DNA of 64,000 bases from Bernardetia sp. MNP-M8 (GTDB lineage Bacteria > Bacteroidota > Bacteroidia > Cytophagales > Bernardetiaceae). The translations under genes were made by a program, and so were the position numbers. Below, one piece after another: positions 43,010 to 50,538 of this stretch (position 1 is its first letter; each line of letters opens with the position of its first letter). The DNA lies in the NCBI RefSeq assembly GCF_037126285.1, contig NZ_CP147012.1, positions 4,796,676-4,860,675 on the forward strand. The letters are read 5' to 3'. Below the pieces are notes generated by a model that was not told where the DNA came from, made no database searches, and was given only the letters and a program-made list of their open reading frames with translations.

Positions 43010-44140
43010 CTAAACTACATCCCAAGATTGCATAAAAGCAAAATCTGATTTTTTGAGTCCAAGCCATTCCAATGCCGAACCACTCAATAATTGTTCTTTT
43101 TGTTTATCATCATAATTCATTGAATGAATCAACTTACCTGGTTGAAGTTCACCCAATGGAAAAGGATAATCTGTTCCCAAACAAACTTTATCAGCTCCAA
43201 TTAATTTGACTATATAATCCAACATTTCAGGACTATGAACCAACGAATCTAAATAAAATTTACCTAAATAATCTTTTGGTGCAATCGGATTATCGACAGC
43301 ACACAAATCTGGGCGAACATCAAAACCATGTTGAATACGTCCAATAGTCGCAGGAAAAGAACCTCCACCGTGAGCAAAGGCAACTTTTAGATTTGGTAAT
43401 TTTTCGAAAATACCACCAAAAATCATTGAACAAATTGCAAGACTTGTTTCTGCTGGCATTCCGACAAGCCAAGGAAGCCAATATTTAGGCATTTTGCTTG
43501 TTCCCATCATATCCCATGGATGCACAAAAATAGCTGCACCAAGTTCTTCTGCTGCCTGAAAAATTGGAAAAAGCTCAGGTGCATCTAAATTCCAATCCAT
43601 AATATGTGAACCAATCTCTACCCCTGCAAGTCCTAAATCTTTTACACATCTTTCTAGTTCTTTAATAGCCAAATCAGGTGCTTGCATAGGCAAAGTTCCC
43701 AAACCAATAAAACGGTCTGGATAATCTTTTACAATTCCTGCAATATGTTCATTGAGCATTTTAGATAAATCCCATGTGTGTTCGGGCTTTGCCCAATAGC
43801 CAAACATCACAGGAACAGTTGAAAGAACTTGTACATCTACATGTTGATGATTACATTCTTGCATACGACGTTCTGCTGACCAACAATTATCTTCTACTTC
43901 ACGAAAAAAACGATCATCCATCATCATACGAGCGCAACAGGGTTTGTGATGGTCTAAGTGAATAAAACCACCATAACCATAACGTTCACGTAAATTGGGC
44001 AGACGTTCAGGCAAAATATGCGTGTGAATGTCTATCGTAAAAAGTTTAGATTCAGGTGTAAAAATCTCTTTTTCGTTTTGTTTCTGTAATGTGTCTGGAA
44101 TATTCGGATTGTGTGTATTTGGCGTGGAGTCTTGTGGCAT
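43010..44140 (-). CDS. ACMSD-like amidohydrolase (2-amino-3-carboxymuconate-6-semialdehyde decarboxylase)
   Basis: The 376-residue metal-dependent TIM barrel has DIHTHILPE (His39/His41), a central VHPWDMMG (third His), FAHGGGSFPATIGRI and the late Asp in CLGTDYPFPLGE. The RYGYGG and CWSAERRMQECNHQHVDVQV elements match ACMSD rather than generic amidohydrolases. ACMSD removes CO2 from an intermediate of kynurenine/3-hydroxyanthranilate degradation. A ~32-residue unconserved N-terminal extension is present. The start ATG at 44140 is the only one before the motif. Confidence 0.9.
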   Translation of the reverse strand: MPQDSTPNTHNPNIPDTLQKQNEKEIFTPESKLFTIDIHTHILPERLPNLRERYGYGGFIHLDHHKPCCARMMMDDRFFREVEDNCWSAERRMQECNHQHVDVQVLSTVPVMFGYWAKPEHTWDLSKMLNEHIAGIVKDYPDRFIGLGTLPMQAPDLAIKELERCVKDLGLAGVEIGSHIMDWNLDAPELFPIFQAAEELGAAIFVHPWDMMGTSKMPKYWLPWLVGMPAETSLAICSMIFGGIFEKLPNLKVAFAHGGGSFPATIGRIQHGFDVRPDLCAVDNPIAPKDYLGKFYLDSLVHSPEMLDYIVKLIGADKVCLGTDYPFPLGELQPGKLIHSMNYDDKQKEQLLSGSALEWLGLKKSDFAFMQSWDVV

Positions 44141-44240
44141 TATTTTTTGTAAAAATCTTATTGTAAAATCTTAAAAGTAGGCTAAATTAAAGAATTACAA
44201 AGGGTTTTCAAAAAAAATGTTTACATCAGAAGATAAACAA

Positions 44241-44270
44241 AAATGGCTATCCATAAAAAATGAATAGCCG
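44241..44270 (-). terminator. weak intrinsic terminator
   Basis: GGCTAT pairs with ATAGCC; on the minus strand a short T-run follows, so the site lies just past the ACMSD-like gene's start and would end any transcript entering from 45.3 kb. Confidence 0.45.
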
Positions 44271-44381
44271 TTTCTCATTTACTATAATTTAAAATATCTT
44301 TTTTAAGTCTTTTAAATATAATATAAATAAGCCCAAGAAGCTGTATTTTATATTTTCTTGTAAAATTTTTCTATTATTATT

Positions 44382-45314
44382 TTAATGTCTATTATCACAT
44401 CTTATATATACACAAGGTGTGTTTTTATCTACAAAACAGACAGAAGGACATCCAAATGATACACTTTCAAAGCCAAATAAAATAGAAGGTTTATTTTTAA
44501 ATATGTTGCCTGTCCATTGATTTGTATAGTAGTTCTCTTTACTATCTTTTTCTATTACATGCAAAGGACTAAAGTCTATTGATTCTCCGTCACGAAAAGA
44601 AATAGTGGAAATCACTGTTTTATTAGAATCAATAATTACTATTATTCTATAACGACCAGTATCTTTAACAAAATAATCTAGTTTATTGACAGCACAATGA
44701 TAGGTGCGAGTTTTGAGTTTAGAAGAAGATAAATGTTTTTTTAATTCATCATCATTTGTTGAAAAGTCAGGAAAAAGGCTTTCATCAATTTCTTTCCATA
44801 TCATACTTTTGGCTTTTCCTTCTCTAAATGGATTGTGTTTGCCTACACAGACAAAAAAATCATTCCCCTTACTTAGCAAATTCAATTCTGTTTTTTCTAG
44901 CTCAAAGCCAATCATAAAATCCCATTGTCTCAATGGCTCTGAGCCTCCATAAGGATTTATAAAAGCCACTAAATTAATATCCTTGACATTGAAAGCAAAA
45001 ACAGAATTTTGAGATAAATCATAAATATATATAATATCTGTTTCTTTGATATTCACTGATTCAAGAAATCTTTTTCTGTGTTTTGCATCTAATTTGTGGT
45101 AATTATTTTCGTCAATAGTAGGTTCATTACTTAAATACTTTTTTGCAATAACAGAGGAATCTGGATGTTCATTGTATGCATAACTGTCTGTCAAGACAAT
45201 AAATCCTGTAGAATCATAATTATAAAAATCATAAATAATTAATTCTTCAGATTCCTCAGTAGGAGAAATGAAAGAAAATAATAGAAGCAAAATAAAAAAG
45301 AAATTTATTTTCAT
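44382..45314 (-). CDS. hypothetical exported protein
   Basis: The ATG at 45314 gives 310 residues with a clean signal peptide (KINFFFILLLLFSFISP). The mature part is rich in Asp/Asn/Tyr, with strands such as IIYDFYNYDSTGFIVLTDSY and DIIYIYDLSQNSVFAFNVKD, and ends with three Cys in PSVCFVDKNTPCVYIRC. No family is recognised; the folding pattern is that of a periplasmic beta-rich protein. A palindromic repeat fragment lies just upstream. Confidence 0.55.
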   Translation of the reverse strand: MKINFFFILLLLFSFISPTEESEELIIYDFYNYDSTGFIVLTDSYAYNEHPDSSVIAKKYLSNEPTIDENNYHKLDAKHRKRFLESVNIKETDIIYIYDLSQNSVFAFNVKDINLVAFINPYGGSEPLRQWDFMIGFELEKTELNLLSKGNDFFVCVGKHNPFREGKAKSMIWKEIDESLFPDFSTNDDELKKHLSSSKLKTRTYHCAVNKLDYFVKDTGRYRIIVIIDSNKTVISTISFRDGESIDFSPLHVIEKDSKENYYTNQWTGNIFKNKPSILFGFESVSFGCPSVCFVDKNTPCVYIRCDNRH

Positions 45315-45355
45315 AGTAGTATTAATTTGGTGTAATAAAATTTGCTTCAATGCCA

Positions 45356-45392
45356 TTGTTAGTGTTTTAGCGAAGCGACAACAACAATCAAA
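45356..45392. repeat. degenerate hairpin of the TTGTTGGTG family
   Basis: TTGTTAGTGTTTTAGCGAAG followed by CGACAACAACAATC matches the loop and stem of the MITE-like inner hairpin with several mismatches. No outer ends are present. Confidence 0.55.
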
Positions 45393-45447
45393 TAACAGTT
45401 TGGAACTTGATGAGCTACTATCTCTAAATGGAAAATAGAAATTTTAG

Positions 45448-45579
45448 TCCAAAGATAGATGGAACAACTCCTTTTCTAAAGAAGAGGATGCTAAAAGTTT
45501 TATGCAAGAACACAATGGAAAAAAAATCTATTCTTTTGAAGAGATTAACAAAGATGTGGTTATCTTGGAGTTGAAGTAA
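45448..45579 (+). pseudogene. C-terminal remnant of a lost gene
   Basis: A 43-codon frame, closed upstream by TAG, reads like the end of a real protein: SKDRWNNSFSKEEDAKSFMQ continuing to EHNGKKIYSFEEINKD and ending VVILELK. The 'S-x-EEDAxxF...GGKxxSFEEI' pattern resembles the C terminus of NosL-type copper accessory proteins, but the assignment is tentative. No start codon or N-terminal part is found; the rest appears to be deleted next to the degenerate repeat at 45356. Confidence 0.45.
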
Positions 45580-45597
45580 AATGACTTGTCTTATTTT

Positions 45598-47544
45598 TTA
45601 CTTTTCAAATTTTGTAATACCTAAATCCTCTTTCTGTGTTTGTGATATTTTCGGAATTTGATTACCTTTCAATAGATTTTTAGCATTTTCATAGATAGAG
45701 ATATTCTTATTTGTAGGATAATTTCTCATAAAATGTTCTCTATAAATATTCTCAATTGCAGTTTGGGCATTTTTGCTAGGATAAATTTTATTTGCAGTTT
45801 CTGCCAAACGAATAGCATAATTTGGATTATATTCTGCCTTTAATAATGCGTCAGTTAAGAGTTCGTTTGCCTTTGCTTTTCGTTCTATTTGCTCTTGTAA
45901 TTTGTTTTTTGTGTCAATACGTTCTTTGAGAGCATCTACTGTAACACCTAATTGGTTAATTTCTTTATTTTTATTTTCAATAACTCGGTAAGTGCTTTTA
46001 TCAAGTTTCAAAACCTCTTCTAGTATTTTCTCTTTTTCTACTAATTTTCCCAGTTGATCATCTAATTTTTTACTAATTTGTACAGAATTATTGAGTTGTA
46101 ATTTCATTTGTTCGTTTTGCATTTCTATTTCTTCTTTTCTATCAATGGCAATACTTCTTTCACGTAATGCCCAAGCTGCTAAAATACCAAGCATGAAAAT
46201 AATAGCTATCAAAGAAACCGTTTTGATAATCTTATTTGCTTTTACTCTACGCTTACTTTTTGTTATTAACTCTTGTTCGTTATGAGTAAGTTGAAGTGTT
46301 TCTAAATGAGGTTCTATTAAAGAAAGACTATTTTTACTTAATACTTCACCTGTATTTTGGTAGGTTTTAAGTCCTGTTTGTAGAATTTCTTTTGCTTTAG
46401 ATAGATTTTTTTCTTCTGTTGTGAGCCTTTCTATAATCTTTAAAGCAAGACTGTCATGAGCCAATTCAACACGCTGCTCTGAAAGATGAATAATTCTAAC
46501 CTTGCTAAGTTCTTCTAAACAAAAAGTAATATTTTCTTTACTTGCACCATGCGAATACATCAAGTTGGTAGCTTCATGCAAGTCCATCGAAACACGAGTT
46601 CCATCATCAGTTACAAGCAAATTTAAAATTGTCCAAACTTGTCGTTCTTCAGTTTTGGGTAAACGATTTTGAACTTTCTTAACTTGTTCTTCTAAATATT
46701 CTCCCAAAACATCGCCTATGGTACTGAGTTCTTTTACAAGTTCTGGATTGAAAGTCACACGTTCTGCCCAACTGTCATTTACAGCATTTGTATAGCCAGC
46801 CAGTACACCTTGTTTGTTTTTTGCAAGCTCATAAAGACGATCTAAATAAATTTGAAGATAAGTAAGTTCTATCAAACTGCGCTCTTCTGCAACCTGTGAA
46901 ACAATCAAATCAGCCGTTTCTTCTGGATATTCTACTTCAATATTGAATGCTTCTGCTGATTTCAAAATAACCTCTTTAGCATTGGCTCGGCGCATTTTTT
47001 CTACACGTACTCTATAATCAAAAAGCTGTGGAACACGTTCTTCAAACTCCGATAAATCAGCTAAGTACTCCTCACGCATCACCAAAATAACCTTACAGTT
47101 GTATTCACTAGACAAAACAGTCTGAATAAAATCATAAAACTGGTTTTGTTCTTCTTTACTTCCTGAAATATATAATTCTTCAAATTGATCGATGATTACA
47201 TAAATTGGACGAAAAAAAGTCATGTGAAGTGCCTTAATGGCAAGATGCAAAGGCGTATGTGGTTTGAGTTTTCGTTGAAGGTATTTATTTGTCTCTTCTA
47301 AAAGTGCTGTTCCGATATGATCTTTTCTACGAACGTGAAGAGGTAGCCAGTCGTCAGAAGAAAAACAGATTGGCAAACCACAATGTACCAAACTCGTTTT
47401 TCCTGTACCAGACGCACCATACACCAAGACTAAATTACTTTCTGTCGTTTTTTTGAATAGTAATTGAATCTCGGCATCTCTACCAAAAAAAATTTCTTTG
47501 TCCTTGCGTCCATACGCTTCCAATACCTTAAATGGACTTGTCAT
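45598..47544 (-). CDS. nSTAND-type ATPase with membrane segment and coiled coil
   Basis: The 648-residue protein starts PFKVLEAYGRKDKEIFFGRD, the lead-in of nSTAND NTPases. Walker A GASGTGKTS is near 43-51 and Walker B VIIDQFEELY near 155; a winged-helix segment ends around 380. A single membrane helix lies at about 440-460, then a coiled coil (about 465-560), then helical repeats (ANELLTDALLKAEYNPNYAI). STAND ATPases act as signal switches, some in phage defence. No WD40 or enzymatic effector is fused. A PP2C phosphatase gene is divergent at 432 bp. Confidence 0.82.
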   Translation of the reverse strand: MTSPFKVLEAYGRKDKEIFFGRDAEIQLLFKKTTESNLVLVYGASGTGKTSLVHCGLPICFSSDDWLPLHVRRKDHIGTALLEETNKYLQRKLKPHTPLHLAIKALHMTFFRPIYVIIDQFEELYISGSKEEQNQFYDFIQTVLSSEYNCKVILVMREEYLADLSEFEERVPQLFDYRVRVEKMRRANAKEVILKSAEAFNIEVEYPEETADLIVSQVAEERSLIELTYLQIYLDRLYELAKNKQGVLAGYTNAVNDSWAERVTFNPELVKELSTIGDVLGEYLEEQVKKVQNRLPKTEERQVWTILNLLVTDDGTRVSMDLHEATNLMYSHGASKENITFCLEELSKVRIIHLSEQRVELAHDSLALKIIERLTTEEKNLSKAKEILQTGLKTYQNTGEVLSKNSLSLIEPHLETLQLTHNEQELITKSKRRVKANKIIKTVSLIAIIFMLGILAAWALRERSIAIDRKEEIEMQNEQMKLQLNNSVQISKKLDDQLGKLVEKEKILEEVLKLDKSTYRVIENKNKEINQLGVTVDALKERIDTKNKLQEQIERKAKANELLTDALLKAEYNPNYAIRLAETANKIYPSKNAQTAIENIYREHFMRNYPTNKNISIYENAKNLLKGNQIPKISQTQKEDLGITKFEK

Positions 47545-47923
47545 AGTTTTGATGAACAGCTATTGATTAGTTTATAGGATAATTATTATTAGGAGTAATT
47601 ATAAATATAATATACTAGATTGATAACAAATAAATTAAAGTTTTAATCTTGTTCACATTAATAAATTTTTCCTTATTAGAAGAAATATAAAAATACGATT
47701 TTTTAATAAAAATACCTATTGTCTACTCTGTTTTTAGATTTTTAATTTGTGTTATACTATTCTTTTTATCGTATAATATGAAACGAAGCAAAACCGTTTT
47801 TGGTTTTTTGAATCAAAAAATACTTGATAAAAAATAATTAACTCATTTAATTAAAAATAAATAAAAAAACGCTGCAAGCCTAATATTTTTTAATCTTAAT
47901 AGTATTTTTCGTATAAAACAAAT
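47545..47923. other. divergent intergenic region, nSTAND and PP2C genes
   Basis: The very AT-rich stretch has no supported gene. It must carry the promoter of the ATPase gene; the PP2C gene's likely box is at 47924-47931. Confidence 0.4.
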
Positions 47924-47931
47924 TATATTTG
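47924..47931 (+). promoter_or_regulatory. candidate -7 promoter box for the PP2C gene
   Basis: TATATTTG fits TAnnTTTG, 45 bp upstream of the ATG. No obvious -33 TTG. Confidence 0.45.
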
Positions 47932-47976
47932 TTGAAATAAAAAATCACCTACAAACAATTTTGCCTACTTGGTTTT

Positions 47977-48756
47977 ATGCCACTTTCTACTTCAAAATCT
48001 GCTCAATTTGCCCAATTTGTTCATATAGAACAAACGCATACAGGAAAAATCCGTAAACATAATGAAGACGCTTGTGCTATCTTCGAAACTCCAAACGGTC
48101 TTTTGTGTGTTGTTTGTGATGGAATGGGAGGGCATTTGGGAGGTGAACGAGCCTCAAAACTTGCTTTAGAAAAAATAGGAGAATATATGTCTTCCAAGCG
48201 TTTTGATTTGGCAAAACTAAATGATGCTTTAGACCAATCTTTTGCGTCTGCTCATGCAGCCATTGCTTATGAGGCTGAAACAAATCCTTTATTAAAAGGA
48301 ATGGGAACAACATGTGTTGCTATTTTATTTCACCCAGATGCTACTTTTTGCGCTCATGTGGGTGATAGCCGTTTGTATATTTTTAGAAATAATGAACTTA
48401 TTAGACTAACAAAAGATCATTCTTTCGTTCAAAACCTGATAGATGAAGGCATAATTACAGAAGCAGAATCGTCTTATCATCCAAAAAGAAATTTGATAGA
48501 ACGTGCCTTAGGTTCTGATGATGCTCAACCAGATATTGCTAATTTAGGCAGAGTTTTACAAAACCTTAGAGTAGGAGATGTGTTTTTACTTTGCTCTGAC
48601 GGACTCTCAAATGAATTAGATGATGTAGAAATCAAAAATTTTCTTGAAAATGAAACCCTTGCTTTAGAAGAAAAAGTAGAAAGAATGATGGAATATGCTC
48701 TTAAAGCAGGAGGAAAAGATAATATAACAATTCAACTCATTGAAAAAGTAGAGTAA
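47977..48756 (+). CDS. PP2C-type protein serine/threonine phosphatase
   Basis: The 259-residue soluble phosphatase shows all PP2C metal motifs: RKHNEDACAIF (first Asp), VCDGMGGHLGGERAS, CAHVGDSRLYIF, LLCSDGLSNELDD and GGKDNITIQLIE. It resembles the Stp/PrpC family that opposes Hanks-type kinases. No Ser/Thr kinase gene is present in the window. Confidence 0.94.
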   Translation: MPLSTSKSAQFAQFVHIEQTHTGKIRKHNEDACAIFETPNGLLCVVCDGMGGHLGGERASKLALEKIGEYMSSKRFDLAKLNDALDQSFASAHAAIAYEAETNPLLKGMGTTCVAILFHPDATFCAHVGDSRLYIFRNNELIRLTKDHSFVQNLIDEGIITEAESSYHPKRNLIERALGSDDAQPDIANLGRVLQNLRVGDVFLLCSDGLSNELDDVEIKNFLENETLALEEKVERMMEYALKAGGKDNITIQLIEKVE

Positions 48757-48857
48757 AAATTAAATATTGAAGTATTTAAAAATTTAAAATAGAGTGTTTT
48801 TTGAAGTATACATCTGTTTAACTTTCTTAGAAATACTTTTTAGTACCTCATAATATC

Positions 48858-49001
48858 TATGAAGTTGTTTAAGAAATGAATTTTTCCATAAGATAGGGTT
48901 TGCAAACCCTATCTTATGGAAAAAAACATCGCCTTTGTTGGTGTTTTAGCGTAGCGACACCAACAAACATATCCACAAATCCATTCTTAAACAACTTCTA
49001 T
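48858..49001. mobile_element. MITE-like palindromic element, full copy with TAT target duplication
   Basis: Perfect 15-bp terminal inverted repeats GAAGTTGTTTAAGAA (48861-48875) and TTCTTAAACAACTTC (48984-48998) are flanked by TAT on both sides. Inside are a perfect 44-bp palindrome (48881-48924, centred on GGGTTTGCAAACCC) and a hairpin TTTGTTGGTGT...ACACCAACAAA (48934-48967). There is no coding capacity; movement would need a transposase from elsewhere. Confidence 0.8.
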
Positions 49002-49130
49002 TATAACTTTCTAGATAGGCTATACTATTCTATGCTGCTTCTGAGCAAAATACACGCAAAAGTATAGCTTCTACACAAATAACTTTTAGAGCATTTTTCA
49101 TTATCTATTACAAGCTATTAGTATTTTCAC

Positions 49131-49138
49131 TATTTTTG
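49131..49138 (+). promoter_or_regulatory. candidate -7 promoter box for rluD
   Basis: TATTTTTG matches TAnnTTTG, 74 bp upstream of the ATG and 130 bp downstream of the MITE-like element. Confidence 0.45.
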
Positions 49139-49212
49139 CAGATAAATTATACTCAAACTTATATTTAGAACTGATTTTGATTGAGTATAGAATAAAAAAA
49201 CAAAAATATAAA

Positions 49213-50343
49213 ATGAATACAGAAAAAGAAGATCAAACAAATAACGATTTTGTAAAAACTAACACTCTTGAGGAAGTTGAAAATACGGAACAAATTGAAA
49301 AGGTAGAAATTGAAATGGCAGAGCCTTTAGATGAACCTTTTGATGATGATGAAGATGAAGAAAATCTTTACGAACATTATCGTATAAAAGTAGATGGAAA
49401 GCAGTTATTATTGCGTATCGATAAATACTTAATGGAGCGTTTGCCTAGAGTTACTCGCAATCGCTTACAAACAGCGATAAAAGGAGGATATGTAAAAGTA
49501 AATGAAAAACAAGTAAAACCGAGTTATAAAGTTTTGCCTCATGATGTAATTACGGTGCGTTTGCCTGACCCTGTTCGTGATTTGAAAAAGGTTGAACCTG
49601 AAAACATTCCTTTAAAAGTAGTATATGAAGATAAAGACTTGATGATTGTTTTCAAACCTGCAGGCACAGTTTCACACCCTGCTACGGACAACTGGACAGG
49701 AACGCTTGCCAATGCAATAGCGTATCATATGGAACAAAATGGTGAGCAGTTTTTAGGGCTTTCTCATAGAATAGACAAAGATACCACAGGAATTTTGGTA
49801 GTTCCCAAAACAGCAGAAGCAAGAGATTTTATAGGAAAACAGTTTTTTCATCATACTATTGAGCGTACTTATTTGGCTTTAGTTTGGGGAGAAGTAAAAG
49901 CCGATAAAGGAACAATAAAAGGAAATATTGCAAGAGGAAAAAATGATCGTCGTGTGATGACTGTCCACCCAGATGGTGAACGTGGCAAGCATGCCGTTAC
50001 GCATTATAAGGTAATTAAGCGTTTGCGTTATGTTACTTTAGTACAGTGTAATCTTGAAACAGGACGTACACATCAAATCAGAGCGCACATGAAACATATT
50101 GGACACCCTCTTTTTGGTGACTACATGTATGGAGGAAATAAAATTTTGCAAGGCTCTGTGTTTTCAAAATATAAAACTTTTGTAGACAACTGTTTTACAA
50201 TTTTGCCTCGTCAAGCTCTTCATGCAAAATCCTTAGGATTCGAACATCCGACAACGAAAAAATGGATTCAGTTTGATTCTGAACTACCAGAGGATATAGT
50301 ACAAGTAATTGAGAAATGGGAAAATTATGTGAAATATACTTAA
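49213..50343 (+). CDS. rluD: RluD-type ribosomal large-subunit pseudouridine synthase
   Basis: The ATG at 49213 gives 376 residues. An acidic N-terminal extension of about 55 residues (Glu/Asp-rich) precedes an S4 RNA-binding domain with LLRIDKYLMERLPRVTRNRL. The catalytic domain carries LSHRIDKDTTGILVVPKT with the nucleophile Asp, and later TGRTHQIRAHMKHIGHPLFGD. It should modify 23S rRNA uridines. A TTG at 49177 is open upstream but adds only basic residues, so ATG is preferred. Confidence 0.9.
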   Translation: MNTEKEDQTNNDFVKTNTLEEVENTEQIEKVEIEMAEPLDEPFDDDEDEENLYEHYRIKVDGKQLLLRIDKYLMERLPRVTRNRLQTAIKGGYVKVNEKQVKPSYKVLPHDVITVRLPDPVRDLKKVEPENIPLKVVYEDKDLMIVFKPAGTVSHPATDNWTGTLANAIAYHMEQNGEQFLGLSHRIDKDTTGILVVPKTAEARDFIGKQFFHHTIERTYLALVWGEVKADKGTIKGNIARGKNDRRVMTVHPDGERGKHAVTHYKVIKRLRYVTLVQCNLETGRTHQIRAHMKHIGHPLFGDYMYGGNKILQGSVFSKYKTFVDNCFTILPRQALHAKSLGFEHPTTKKWIQFDSELPEDIVQVIEKWENYVKYT

Positions 50344-50538
50344 AAAGTTATTTTGCATTTGCATAATTTATTTGGTGTTATTGGCGTTTTATAAATTAAT
50401 GAACAAATTATTGTGTATTTTTAGTTTGTCTTTATTTTTATGAATTTGCGCTAAAGAGTTTTAATGCTTATTTTTAAGTTATAAAGTGAATAAAAAAATC
50501 AATCCTACTACTCTAAAACTAACGCTCACCCCATCCCT

